From: Henricia sp. BOLD:AAB3569 | Taxonomy: Eukaryota > Echinodermata > Asteroidea > Spinulosida > Echinasteridae | DNA length: 64,000 bases | NCBI GenBank assembly: GCA_037783545.1 | Contig: JBBELK010000067.1 | Location: forward strand, 806,001 to 870,000 | Direction: 5' to 3' | In this document: positions 1 through 11,578 of the stretch, in pieces | Layout of the letters: every line of letters begins with the position of its first letter | Numbering within the stretch: the stretch's first letter is position 1 | Notes under the pieces: generated by a model | The model's database searches: none | Told to the model about the DNA's origin: nothing | Seen by the model: only the letters and a program-made list of their open reading frames with translations | Made by a program: the position numbers and the translations under genes

Positions 1-370
1 TTTCAGGTCCATTTCCCCATTTTGATTCCATATCACGTGTCACATTTTCACATTTACCATTCTGAAATTTAGCCCTCCTGAAGGCCTATAGGAAAGTGCA
101 CACATATAAAATAAAGCGTTACAGCATTGCGATGTATGTCTATAGGCCTTTCCCCATTAGAACAACCATTCCCAAAGCGAAATCCCACCGGGGCTGACCG
201 TGGGGGTGACTCGCCTCCGAGTTCAACTCCACGTCAATTCAAACTCGCCCCGGCGCGAAATCAATCGCCCCGGAGAGATCGGCACCTGGTCACTCGCCCC
301 TGCTCCTTTTCACATTACTGTTTCTTGCCCCGAGGAAAGCGTCTAACCCCGGTGCCAAAAGTTCTCCACC
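1..370. other. No gene seen; CCCCGG-rich spacer
   Basis: No recognisable coding sequence. A GC-rich stretch at about 190-330 repeats short CGCCCCGG-like words. A loosely similar, partly inverted stretch occurs at about 1950-2070 on the far side of the next repeat, so the two may be the degraded outer flanks of one element. Confidence 0.4.
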
Positions 371-1946
371 CTGGGGCCAATTTCATAGAACTGCTTAAGC
401 ATCACAAATTGCTTAAAGTGAAAATAATATTTCGATGGTCGTTGTGATAACAAATTATCAAAATGTCACGTAATTAACTAGACATTTTTAAAATTAACAA
501 AAGAGACAAATGTTGGGCTATACGCTTTACCAGCCGTCGCGATGAGAAACCAACCGCGAATGACAAAAGCAACTCGCACTTCGCGCTGGTTTCTACGGCT
601 GGAAATACAACTAGCTTACAGGACTACGTGCTGGTTCCGAAAAGTCACGTGACATTGAATATTTGAACAATTCTCAAAAACGGCCAAATTTGACGGCGTT
701 TTTTTCAGGATATATCTAATTTACTCTGGAAAGCGATTCAGAATAATGCATGGGTCTATTTCGAGCTCAAAATAGCCCAAACAAAGCCGGTGTGTCCCTT
801 TAAGCATGAAAAACATTGCTTGATAAAATGAGCTTACCAGCAAAAATTTCGTGCGATTGTCATGGAAATGAAACAGTCATCTAACACTGGTCATACACTA
901 TTTTTATCACATGATGATTTCACTTGCAACGTTCTCTACTATAGGCTAGAGTTTTTTTCTGCTTAAACAGCTAGAATCCCCCCTTGACGAAAATCCAGCA
1001 TTTCGGCTTTTTTCGATAGTCCAAACATCCCTCTTGCCGACGTGGATTTTTATTATTTTTTAATTGTCGGTTTTAAGTGGATAAATTGCAAGCAAAAGTG
1101 CGCTTTTCGAAAATGAGATTTTCGCGATTTCTGAAACGCTCATTAGGTATTCATGATATGCACGGGACCCCGTGACGCAATCCTGAGAAAGAGAAGTCAA
1201 CACGATAGTTAGCTCCATACGTTTACACGCAAAAAACTTAGAAAACCGTCTCTTTTAGATGGTGTTTTTTGAAGAATTTTGTTGTTCCAAAAAGCCAGAG
1301 ATATGCCCAGTAGCTGCGTGGTTGCATGTTTTACCAGACACTATGAAAAAAAAGGAGCAGAAAGATTTTCTTTTCTATTACCAAGAGAGAGAAAAATTAG
1401 TCGCTCATTCTATAACTTGTACGGCCGATGTCCAAACACGTGGAAACTACGCCGCAGTGGACCGTACACAGACTGCTGTGAATGCCCTTCGTTCCGTGAC
1501 AAAACCACCGGTCGCAATGCACCAGTATTTACTTCAAAAGAGAGTCACTGTGAGCCACAATTAGATTGCTGTCATATTACATGAAGTGTTTTTCACGTTT
1601 GTATTTTGAATTACAAGGACAAAATAGGCATGATAAACATTTACTTCGTGTATTTTCCATTCAATACTGCACAGACCGTTTTGTATGTTTCTCAGGAAGA
1701 CGTCAACACCCTGTTGATAAACAAGCCGAGTGACCTCGAGCGTTTCAGAATTTGGGTGAAGAGGGTCGGAACTGCTTTACGTTTTAAGCAAAAGTCTGTC
1801 GATTTTTTGTGTAAAACAAGTTGTGATGGTGTTGTAGACACATACACCTCCATGATAAACAGAAAAACTAAAAAAATGTGGAAGGGGGATTCTAGCTGTT
1901 TAAGCAAATTGTTGTGCTGAAACACCTATATGAAATTGGCCCCTGG
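371..1946. repeat. Composite terminal-inverted-repeat element (CAGGGGCCAATTTCAT family)
   Basis: The left end reads CTGGGGCCAATTTCATA and the right end, reversed, reads CCAGGGGCCAATTTCATA, so the two ends form an imperfect inverted repeat of about 45 bp. A second inner inverted pair (GCTTAAACAGCTAGAATCCC) sits at 961-984 and 883-905 past 1000 (1883-1905). The segment 420-805 resembles, in reverse, 48270-48740. The part 1255-1920 is repeated at 7980-9030. No transposase is visible, so this looks like a nested stack of non-autonomous DNA elements. Confidence 0.55.
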
Positions 1947-2147
1947 TCACGAGCAGGGTTGAACTCGACCCGGGGAAAGAGCAATCTCGGGAGTGGCGCG
2001 GGGTAATAATTTCAAGTGGGAATCCGGGCTTATTTTTACCCACGCGTCGCTCCGGGGCCACCCCCCTGATTTGGTCTAGTGAGAAATGACCAGCAACCAG
2101 TAGCCTATGTATCTAAGCTATTCCTTAGCCTTACGGGTTATCAATTT

Positions 2148-2678
2148 TTAGTTATCAATCCTACCCTCGCTATTAGTCGTGAAGCAGCAAACACGGGGAG
2201 CAAGCCAACGACAAATGCTGGGGTATTGATATTTGCATGGTGCGTCGATCCATTCTCCATTGCCTCTCAAAAGACCGGCGCAGTCCTCCTCTCCACCGGC
2301 CTGGTTTGGCTCCGAAGCAAGCCAGTATTTGAAAGAATCGGGTGCATCGAGGTCCCGACCTGCACAAAACCACTTGCCTTCTTTCTTTCGGTCGTCACAG
2401 TTGATCCACACGGCGTAAGGTTGATCCTCTAAAACTGTTTTTGCGGTGTCCCCGATGAAGAAACTCTCCTCAACTGACATCGGAGAGACCATTTCTCCTC
2501 CCATAAGCTTGCAGGCCTCATGGGCTGCGGCCCAGGTACTAGCCGGGGTGAAACGGTAACAAGAGTCACGCCACTTGATCCACGATGGTGGACACCGAAC
2601 GGCACATTTCCCAGCGAGTGCCAAATGGATCCGAACAGCATGTATTAGAACGACCGTAAATAACCCAGATGGAAACAT
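2148..2678 (-). CDS. Secreted C-type lectin-domain protein
   Basis: The ORF encodes 176 aa. I chose the ATG at 2678 because it opens a short hydrophobic signal-peptide-like stretch (MFPSGLFTVVLIHAV) directly before the domain; the frame stays open upstream only into satellite DNA. Residues 29-160 form a C-type lectin-like fold: a long-form N-terminal cysteine pair (CPPSWIKWRDSC), the HEAC cysteine, a WIGL-like VWIN, the EPN sugar-specificity motif near residues 123-125, and the EDC, APC and SICRW cysteines. EPN is known to favour mannose-type ligands. The usual WND calcium motif is WID here (about 143-145), so calcium-dependent binding may be weakened. It probably acts outside the cell in carbohydrate recognition. 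It appears intronless; it could be a retrocopy or one exon of a longer gene. Confidence 0.75.
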   Translation of the reverse strand: MFPSGLFTVVLIHAVRIHLALAGKCAVRCPPSWIKWRDSCYRFTPASTWAAAHEACKLMGGEMVSPMSVEESFFIGDTAKTVLEDQPYAVWINCDDRKKEGKWFCAGRDLDAPDSFKYWLASEPNQAGGEEDCAGLLRGNGEWIDAPCKYQYPSICRWLAPRVCCFTTNSEGRIDN

Positions 2679-2950
2679 CGCTGTAGTTGTAAATGTCGTA
2701 TACTTTAAGCCAGTTAAGAGTTCCCAAGTCAAACTTAAAACGGAAATCAAAGTCGTTATGTTTACGTGTTTAAGGTCTTTGAGACAGCGCAGCTTGTTTC
2801 TCAGTTTATCAACAGTCGTCCGATGTTTATTGCGAGAGAGTTCCAGACCATTTTGAGCGTACTTTAATTTCCCACTACTCTTAGCCGTGGACGCTGACTG
2901 TTTACTATGTACGGGGCTCTGGACGTGACATCCGACTTGTCGAGATCCTG

Positions 2951-3513
2951 AGATAACGACATCCCGAGATAATTTAGCATGGTATGACAACATCCATAAT
3001 GTAGAGTGACATCTTGAGATAATGTACCACACGACATAAAGGACATAAAGTGACGACATCCCGTGATAATTTAGCATGGTATGACAACATCCATAATGTA
3101 GAGTGACATCTCGAGATAATGTATCACACGACATAAAGGACATAAAGTGACGACATCCCGTGATAATTTAGCATGGTATGCCAACATCTATAATGTAGAG
3201 TGACATCTCGAGATAATCTATCACACGACATAAAGGACATAAAGTGACGACGTCCCGTGACAATTTATCACAGGATGACGACATTAAGAACATAGGATGA
3301 CGACATCCCGAGATATTCCATCACGAAATAACGAATATTCTTGGGATGTTGTTCATCAAACGTTCTGCATGTCGTCATCCTGTTATACATTATCCCAGGA
3401 TGTCGTCATCTTACATTTGGGATGTCGTCATTCTGTGATAAATTATCTTGGGAGACGCCATCCTATGTTCTTTATTACGTCATTCCGTGATAAATTATCC
3501 ATATGCAGCACGA
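2951..3513. repeat. 97-bp tandem repeat (satellite) with degenerate continuation
   Basis: The word TGACGACATC recurs at 3051, 3148 and 3245, a 97-bp period, with a partial unit starting near 2951. Each unit itself alternates GACATC-type and GATAAT-type words. From about 3290 to 3513 the array continues as degenerate, partly inverted copies (GGATGTCGTCAT). It lies immediately upstream of the lectin gene on the lectin's strand. Confidence 0.8.
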
Positions 3514-4670
3514 TATGTGTCGGAGGGTATCCCCCTACCATTGTTCCCCCATTGTGTCTCAAACATCCAAGGAATTTCCAAGGAATTCCTTTCAGTTTTT
3601 AGGGGGCGTTGGTGCGTTAACAAAAGGGAAGAGTGTGTTAATGTATATCAATATAATGGGCGTTAGGGGGTAGTCCTTTTGCCACATATCGTGCTGGGTA
3701 TAAAATTATCGGGGGATGTCGCCATTTTGTCCTCATTTCATTCTGGTTGGAACTTTCAGAGCTCCGTACTAGTTCACCTATGAAGAGCACATGTTCTATT
3801 TTCCCGTTTATTACAGGTATTTTGTGGTGCGTGTGTAATTTAGTTACAGTTGAGGAAGTCTTGCCTATCAACAGCGGCCTTGTTCGAGTAATCGATACCA
3901 GATGTAACAGGGCTTGAATTAAATCAACCAATTAGCAAAATGACGACCAGTGCGGTCCGCTCTTTATTCTCCATTCCTGTTACATATAATAAACCTCAGT
4001 ACTGGGATATTACGTAATTTTTTAAAGGCCTGGCGTGTCTGTTTCAATGGAGTTGTATTTTAGCCAGGCTCTCATAGAAAAACGCATGCGTAAACAAAGA
4101 GTGACGTCACTGTTTCTATCAAAAGTTTCATCTGGAAATGATATACTGGGCCTTTAAAGGTGGCATATCTGTGCTAAAAGAAATATTTGTTTTATTTTTC
4201 TTTTAGTTTGTTAAACATTTAACAATGTTCTTTTTAAATTACACTTCTAATTTATAAACAACAGTTGGGTCTTATGTCTCAAATTTTTAATAATGATTCT
4301 ACATCCAGAGCATTTTATTCTCAATTGTTAAATAACACATGGGATAAGTCAACTACTATATGTAATGGTACTTTGGTGTCACGTGTTGAGAATTGCAAAA
4401 GTAAGTTTTCTCTGGTAAATTCAATTTTTGATGCGAAGTATTGTAAACATGCTAAAAAAAAATTTAAGGATAATTTGTGTGTTAATCATGCATGGTATAT
4501 GTGATAGCATCAAGTTTCTTTTGTTTAAGAATGACTTTGATGGTATTCAAAAATTATTATCTCCATTTTAATTTTAGTATCTTGATGTCGTAAGGTATTT
4601 TACTTCTCCTCAGGAGGTTGTGTGGAAATCAATAAAAATAAAATAAATAGAGCAGTTTCACAGCTGTCAC
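3514..4670. other. No gene seen
   Basis: An AT-rich spacer. Only a small inverted pair TTTAAAGGCC (about 4022 and 4150) suggests a 135-bp MITE. A 79-codon ORF at 4265-4504 has no recognisable similarity and AT-driven composition, so I do not call it. Confidence 0.4.
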
Positions 4671-4821
4671 GGGTCACTAAACCCTCCCGTGTTTGTCTTC
4701 CAGATCGAGGAGAGAACAATAGAGCCACGTGGGGAAGCGCACGTGGCTGCTAGCAGAAAAGCAAGAGGCTCTATTGTTCTCTTCCCTTCTGGAGGACAAA
4801 CACGAGAGATGTTTATGACCC
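4671..4821. repeat. Palindromic MITE
   Basis: About 55 bp at 4671-4726 (containing GAGAGAACAATAGAGCC) returns inverted at 4767-4821 with a few mismatches, around a 40-bp centre. There is no ORF. It is a typical foldback non-autonomous element. Confidence 0.7.
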
Positions 4822-4839
4822 ACTAAAAATCAATGTGTG

Positions 4840-4925
4840 TTTGCAGGGCCCCACTGGAAACCAGTTTTTGTAAACTGTTTGGGCACACCCTGGGTAAATA
4901 AATGGAATAAATAAATAAAATAAAT
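4840..4925 (+). mobile_element. LINE 3' tail fragment
   Basis: The segment containing TGTTTGGGCACACCCTGGGT and then an (AATAA)n tail matches, in the other orientation, the 3' end of the LINE fragment at 42593-43045. Only the 3' terminus is present here, the classic result of 5' truncation. Confidence 0.65.
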
Positions 4926-5540
4926 GAACGTTAGTTACTTTAACTACTGAACAATGTAAGCACAAAATGTGCAACCATGCATATCCCTAAAGAACAAAGA
5001 AATTGTCCAACAGGATGGCAGCTATTCAATACGTTATATATAAACAAATTAACCGTCGTATACTCGTAATGCAGCAAATAAAGAACATAAAGTTGGCATT
5101 TCAGCGCCGGTCCCCCATTTTACCTGTATTTTCACAAAATGTTCCAATAATGAAAAAGAAAATACATTGCTGCAACGATACAACACATTTCTGGATGAAA
5201 TGCAAATAAAAAAATTATTACGTTTGACGCTCTTTTTTGGAGGATATTTATGTGTTATCCGATAGTCACTACGCGTGTATTATGTGCTTGTACAGATTAT
5301 ATTGGAGTACAATGGCGGCATCCGCGAGAGCGCGGTGGCTTCAACCGCTTTTATAGAGCAGTGCGTAGCATGCTTAATCCAGTGTAAATGACCGATGGGT
5401 TAAATGCAGGCTCAAAAGCCAAGGAGTCGGGATTTGAGCGCCCGCAGCAAAGCGTGGATACCGCGCATGCCCATTCCTTTCATTTTCCTTTTTTTTTTGC
5501 CTCCCCTCTTTTCCATGCTCACATGGTAGAGATAAACAGA
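4926..5540. other. No gene seen
   Basis: No gene or clear repeat recognised. Short ORFs here have no visible domain. Confidence 0.35.
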
Positions 5541-5755
5541 CTTTGGAAACCATGGAAACGAACGAACAACCAATGTAGCCAGAAAAATATCGCCATTAAA
5601 AACCCCGACTATAATGTGTAAAAGCTTGTGACACAAAAACCAATGCACTTTGTAAACCATGGAAACGAACAAACAACCAACGCGGCCAGAAAAAAATATA
5701 GCCGTAATAAAAACAAAACCGACTACATTCTGTACCAGCTTGTTTATTTATTTAT
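5541..5755. repeat. Two-copy 107-bp tandem duplication
   Basis: ACCATGGAAACGAAC occurs at 5549 and again at 5656 with similar following sequence. The array abuts the poly(AATAA) end of the minus-strand LINE. Confidence 0.6.
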
Positions 5756-7982
5756 TTATTTATTTATTAACCAAATCCAACAGCGATTAAGTCGCCAATT
5801 AAAGGTTGGTATTTAAATAAATGACATGTACATAAATATATTAAATAAACCATGTTACAATATATAACAATTAAATAAATTACAGGAAAAAAGCAAATTG
5901 AATAATTGAAAATAATAAAAAATAAAAAATAAATAATTTTATACAAGGACTGGCACTATGTACAAAATAAAAAGGGCAAACATAAAGCACATTATATTGT
6001 ATTATATTGTATCAGCTGCAATGGCACGGTAAATTTGGTTCAGGAAACCTCCAAGGCTTGCGACACCGAACACATCACATCTCCCATGGAGTCCGTTGTA
6101 GGTTGAAGAAATTATGGAAACAAAGCCACGCTTTGTGACCTCAACGCGACTCCGTGGGACATGTAAGATGTGTTCGTTGGAAAGCCTTGTCCGTCGCAAG
6201 GGCGCATACAAACTGAAAGGGTTGGCATCGGTCAAGCTAAAATGGTTGTGAAAGTATTTATACAGAAATAAACATATTCCAAATGGGGTCTGATGAGTGT
6301 ACAGTACAAAGTGCGGAGTGTGTGCTCGTTCTTGATTAATCTCAAATTGCACCAAATTAAACCAGACATACGATTAGCCTTCTTAATAATGTGATCTACA
6401 TTAGGGATAAAACTAAGCCGAGAATAAATCAAAATGCCAAGATCTTTCTGCATAGTAACCCTGCTAAGAAGATTATTATTTATGTGATAATTACAAGTTA
6501 CTGGCTTCCGTTTAAGAGTCAAAGAAAGTACACTACACTTGTTGATATTTAAAGAAAGTTGCCAGTTTGAGGACCAAGAGAAAAGCTCATTCAGATCATC
6601 CTGTAAAAGTGACGTATCGGTGGAGGAAGTAATATGACGGAATAATTTCAAGTCATCTGCAAACATTAAACAGCTGTTGGTTAAACGTTTAGGAATGTCA
6701 TTGACAAACAAAGTGAACAATAGAGGGCCAAGAACAGAACCTTGTGGGACACCAGAGGGAACAGTATGCCATGATGAACACTGTCCCTCTACAACAACTC
6801 TGTGTTTTCTATTACTGAGATAGCTACGTAATAAGTGAATAAGATACGGGTGAAGATTATAAGATATCAATTTGTACAAGAGTAGAGAAACTCGGTCAAA
6901 AGCCTTTGAGAAATCCGTGTACACGATGTCCAACTGCCGCCCCTGGTCAACAGCATGGTATTCCTCCTGGAGCAATGATGTGAGGTTGGTGGAGCAATCT
7001 CTTCCTGGTACAAATCCATGCTGTTGCTCAGAGATGGCAGGTTCGACATGCTGCACAATCTGTTTACACGAGATTTTCTCAAAGATCTTTGATGCGTGTG
7101 GGAGTAGGGAAATGGGCTTATAGTTAGCTACATTTTGCTTTTTACCAGATTTGTGAATGGCAACTAAATTGGCAACCTTCCATTGAGAAGGGTACTACCG
7201 GAACAATGTGCCAGTGGACCACAGAAAATATCAGCATAGGACTTTAACAGAAAACCTGATATATTATCAGGGCCACTGGCTTTGGATACATCAAGTTCTA
7301 AGAGTCTTTGATGGACATCAGATTCCTGGATGAGAACGGCAGGCATGGCTTGTAGATTGTAGGATGCTAGGGGCGGCTTTTCACGGGGTTCATCTGGTGC
7401 TGGGAGATACACGGACTGGACATATTCCATCAGAAGAGCTGCTTTCCCTGATAAGGTGGAAGAATCAGCGCCCGTTGTTTCATTTTGCAGAACTGATGGC
7501 AAGGAGTGTTGGCGGGATCTGTTCTTAATAAAACTCCAAAAACGCTTTGGATTGTTGCCGACATCTTGAGCTAGGGAGTTCAGGTAGCCGGTGTATTTGT
7601 CCTTGGCAAGACGCTTGAATTTGGTTCTATAGCTGCTTTGAATGCTGCAAGATTCTGCTCGGATGGGTTTCGTTTCTTGTTTCGAAGTGCTCGTTCCTTG
7701 TCTCTCAGTGCCTGCCTAACCTCGCCATCGAACCATGCAGGAGGTGATGGCCGACGAGGCCGGACCACAGGCACGACATCGGCAAGTGCCGCCTCTACCA
7801 GGTCGTAAAACAACGATGTGGCCTCTTCGCAGTCATTTGTCGAAGTCAAAATTTTCCACGGAATACATTCTAATGTTCGTTAAGATTGGCTTTTTGAAAA
7901 TTATACACTGAGCGACGGGTTTGAATTTTCGCAGTGCGGGTTTGAAGGTGAAAATGAAGCCTCAGTGAATCGTGGTCAGACA
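5745..7982 (-). mobile_element. 5'-truncated LINE retrotransposon
   Basis: On the minus strand the sequence begins inside the endonuclease at an SDHD motif (about 7978), runs through the linker and reverse transcriptase, and ends in an (AATAA)n tail near 5745-5770. The 5' cut coincides with the start of the dispersed repeat at 7980. The spacing and motifs fit the CR1/jockey group of non-LTR elements; the exact clade is not assigned. Confidence 0.85.
6232..7849 (-). pseudogene. Broken LINE ORF2 (reverse transcriptase)
   Basis: Reading minus-strand frames gives, in order, a linker (PPAWFDGEVRQAL), the pre-RT motif SKASGPDNISGFLLKSYA, then a one-base frameshift near 7190, then HKSGKKQNVANYKPISLLP, QHGFVPGRD, FSKAFDRV, SGVPQGSVLGPLLF and the catalytic FADD box (about 6655). 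These are the ordered RT motifs of non-LTR retrotransposons. A second frameshift lies near 7580-7640. The enzyme is therefore inactive. The 274-codon open stretch at 6232-7056 covers the palm and fingers. Confidence 0.85.
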
Positions 7983-9030
7983 TGAAGAGATATGCCCAGT
8001 AGTTGCGTGGTTGTATGTTTTACCAGACACTATGGACAAAAAAAGAGCAAAAACATTTTCTTTATTATTTCGAAGAATGAGAAAAATGAGTCGCGCGAAG
8101 GTGTACTTATAGGCGAACTTGTACCAAGTATAGGCTGCCGTGTGTGCGCGCGTATAGGGGCTATGCATCACATCACAATTTTTGAACTAGCTGTCTATTC
8201 ATTTCCATTGACAATTCCGCACGTAAATTTGACGTAATTTAACAAGCATAAAACAGCAACCGCTTGATGAATTTTTGCAACAAATGTATTTTCAAAATCT
8301 GTTGCAGCTGGTCTGTTGTTTGAAAGTGGTTTTTAACTCAAAATAGATATTTTGATTTTTTTCCCCAAGTCGCTAACAACAGTCCGGCTGGTGCAACAGT
8401 CAACTTGAAGTTGACCAAGTACAACGCTCGACCGTTTGCCAACTGCTGCTGTGGCACTCATGTGCTTTACTTCAGTAAAAATAATAACTTTGTCTCAGTC
8501 GTCTTTTTTCTCCCATCAAACTCTCACTGTTTCGTGGTTTACAGCTCATAACAAGATGTGGAATTCAGCTCCTAAATTAATACCCAATTAAAATATTTTT
8601 TTCAATTTTAAGACGGCCGTTTGTGTCAAAACCAACGGCCGCGATTCACTGAAATTTACTTTAAAAGAGCATCATATTGTGAGCCACAATTTCATTTTTT
8701 TTCACAAAAAGATAACAATAAATTGTTGTCATAGTACATAAAGTATTTTTCACGTTTGTAATTTGAATTACAAGGACGAAACAGGCACGATGAACATACA
8801 CACCTCGTATGTTTTCCATTCAATACTACACAGGCCGTTTTGAGTCCTTCTCAGGATGACGTCACGCCCCTGTTTGTAAACAAATCAAGTGACCTCGAGC
8901 GTTTCAGAATTTCGGGTGAAGAGGGTCGGAAAACACGTTGTAATCGCGTTGTAGAAACATAAGCCTCCATGATAAACAGGAAAAAAATAAAAAATATGGA
9001 TGGGGAGATTCTAGCTGTTTAAGAGAAAGA
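7980..9030. repeat. Dispersed repeat, second copy of the 1255-1920 family
   Basis: GAGATATGCCCAGTAG, the TTTTACCAGACACTATG stretch and CCTCGAGCGTTTCAGAATTT are shared with 1255-1920 in the same order. The right end again carries GATTCTAGCTGTTTAAG. No coding function is visible. Confidence 0.65.
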
Positions 9031-9384
9031 ATTACAGATTATAAAACAATACTTCCAGCATTAAGGAAAAAATAGAACAAAAGTACATGTAGTATACACT
9101 AAAAGTAATCACAATAAGTTAGAGATATTGGTGTGTTGTAAATTTTGGATTTCGTTTTTTGATTATTTTTACCTATTTCCGTGACAAGTGTGTCTGCCAT
9201 GCAGATACAATTATTGTCACACAAAACCATTCAAGCAAAATGCATACTCTCAAAAAATGTGTGCGTACACCCCCCATATACCGAGCATGATATGGGATCT
9301 CCTTCACACCTTGTTCACACTATGAAAAGATTTATTAAATAAAAAAAAGATTCTTTTGAATTTCTTGGTTTTTTTAAGACACAA
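9031..9384. other. No gene seen
   Basis: AT-rich spacer without recognisable features. Confidence 0.4.
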
Positions 9385-9386
9385 TA

Positions 9387-9584
9387 CACTGAAAAAACTG
9401 TGGTGTTGTCTTATATAGATACCAAACCTGGTGTTAAGTTTTAACACCTAGGGTGTTAAAAATAATGCATTTATTCCAAGCGTGGAATTACAACTAACAC
9501 CTATGGTGGTAAATTTTAACCAGTCTTTGTATCTATATAAGACAACACCACTGGTGTTCATTTAACACTAAAGTTTTTGCAGTG
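9387..9584. mobile_element. 198-bp MITE with TA target duplication
   Basis: The ends CACTGAAAAAACTGTGGTG and (reversed) CACTGCAAAAACTTTAGTG form inverted repeats, and the inner arms (GTTGTCTTATATAGATACAAA-type) continue the pairing. Both sides are flanked by TA. There is no ORF. Confidence 0.75.
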
Positions 9585-9586
9585 TA

Positions 9587-10147
9587 TGGCCCACGGTGGA
9601 AGGGTTCATATTGTCACATGTCATACACTCAATTTCAAAAGGAAGGGTTGTAACTGAATCCACCTATGAACTGGGCGTAACTCTCTGTCAAACAATAACC
9701 GAATAATAGTCTCTTTAAACTTCATTTTTTCTCCATTGTGCTGGTAACCAGTGGCTTGGCTAGTCCCAAAAGATTGGTCAGTAGGTCAAGCAGTTCCTTC
9801 GAGACGATTATGGTGCATAACATACACTACTGAATGATTCGCCTGTGTAATAAAGTGAAAAAAAGAAAGAAGGGAGAATTTAAAAATTTATTTTAATAAT
9901 TTAAGAATAAACCAAAACTTTGGAAAATGTCCTTGTTATAAGCATATCTTAAAAAGAGCTGGCTCTTATATCAAGATTTATTTCATAGATGTCCGAGCTA
10001 AAAAAAAATGCTGATAAATATAAGATGTTTAAAAAATTTCCTAAAAATGCACACGAGGTTATCAGTGAAATACTCGATAAGCTTATGGTAGTGGTAAGAG
10101 TTGAGAGGTTGATGGAAACAAATAAGGAGTGGGAAAATGTACAGAGT
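9587..10147. other. No gene seen
   Basis: A 77-codon ORF at 9989-10222 runs into the next palindrome and has no recognised domain. The rest is AT-rich spacer. Confidence 0.35.
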
Positions 10148-10267
10148 CAGTGGCGGATCCATGCCTCATTAAAATACAGGAATACAATGGTGAATAGATA
10201 TAAGGGGGTCCAAACCCCCTGAATTCCATTGTATTCCTGTATTTTAATGAGGCTGGATCCCCCTCTG
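10148..10267. mobile_element. 120-bp palindromic MITE
   Basis: CCTCATTAAAATACAGGAAT and its reverse complement flank a roughly 30-bp centre; the outer end CAGTGGCGGATCC resembles hAT-type termini. A degraded relative lies near 56785-56860. Confidence 0.7.
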
Positions 10268-10395
10268 AGATATGAGGAACACATTTTTGTGCACAAAATC
10301 GGAAGCCGCATGACCACCTATACTCAATTCATTCCATGTGGAAGTGAGGTTGACGACGCGACGTGTACGTACGATGAGGTATGCATAGGCCTACG

Positions 10396-10987
10396 CATCC
10401 TCTTGCAACAGTGCCCCTTTAACGCACTCCCTAACTCCTGCGTACAATGGCCCTGTTGAAAAAGGCCCCATTTGGCGGTGGGACTAGCGACAGAAATCTT
10501 GTCGCCTCTGCTGGACCAATCAGGACGCTTGCAGTGCATTGCAGCACGATTGCAGGCATTCAAATGTAACGCGCGCAGATTGTAAACACCGTGCATGTAT
10601 GTGATACGTGTACTCGGTAATGCTGGCCGTTGTCCGCGTCGGCGATTGGCTGCTATTTAAAGCATACTGGGGAATCCGTTCCATTACATTCGTCAGCATG
10701 CATCCCTGTTATTAATTTGAAAAACTGCGGAGTAAATAAGGTTCGTCGTTTGAAAGTTTGGTAGGAACGGGACAGTCATAAGGAACGGAACCCAATACAA
10801 TTTCTGGAAAGTAGAGAAATTGTTTCTTTTCGGCATAACATGACCGAATTGATTAAATTACATCAAAATGACTCGGGCGTGAGTTGGCTCAAGACAACAG
10901 CCAGCTCGCTCCACAGATTTGCGTGTATTTCCTCAGGGTATTGTCACGTCGCTTTGCAGAGTGGAAATTCCCTGAGATCTCAGGATG
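10396..10987. mobile_element. Non-autonomous element, 9-bp target duplication (copy 1)
   Basis: The 592-bp segment is bounded by CATCCT and AGGATG and flanked by a perfect 9-bp direct repeat AGGCCTACG (10387-10395 and 10988-10996). Copies occur at 25398-25931 and 41141-41723. A 9-bp duplication is known for Mutator-like elements, but the inverted termini are only about 6-7 bp, so the class is an inference. It contains a TATTTAAAG box (about 10653). Frames are not conserved among copies, so it is non-coding. Confidence 0.8.
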
Positions 10988-10996
10988 AGGCCTACG

Positions 10997-11570
10997 GCAT
11001 GTGCGGTGATCGTGCGTTAAAACGAAAACTCTCTTGGAAAACTCCGTCTTCCTGCACGAAAATATAGTTTCCAGTACTACTGGTGATAACGTGTGACAAT
11101 TCAACTCCCATTTCGTGTCGAGTGTCGTCCCTGTGTATTTACTGGTTTGTTCAATTTTAAACTTTAAATAAACACACTTATCCCGTTTTTTCCCGTGGTC
11201 GATCATGCATATGTGTACATGATCGACATGATCTCGCGCGAAACTGCACACAAGTTGCGCAAAACATGAGACGTTGCATAGCAACTGTGCTTGGTTCCCA
11301 GACGCATTACAACTGTCATGATCGTTGCGATTATGACCAGACCATGCAAATTTTAGGCTCATTCTACACGAAAAAATGGCATAAACAGACGCTGTTTTTC
11401 GCTTCTAGCTCATCGGAGTGTAAGAGTTTACAAATCGAACAACCAATAAATCCAAATAGGTGTTATTTTCAGTCGGAAAATGTAAATGGAAAGTAGCCTA
11501 CCAAAATGCCCTACGAAATAAACACTTTTGGGGAATCGACCCACGGCCAGGTACCCAGATCAAGCGTATA
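10997..11570. other. No gene seen
   Basis: Unannotated spacer, including a palindromic ACATGATCGACATGATC stretch near 11215-11240. No domain was recognised in ORFs here. Confidence 0.35.
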
Positions 11571-11578
11571 GTTTAAAG

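Noticed and set aside
1259-1920. Overlapping ORFs of about 100 codons
   Set aside because: The same DNA is a dispersed repeat at 7980-9030 where the frames are broken.
10324-10596. Conserved small protein in the 9-bp-duplication element (also at 25366-25635 and 41176-41445)
   Set aside because: The frames diverge between copies through indels, so similarity is of DNA and not of protein.
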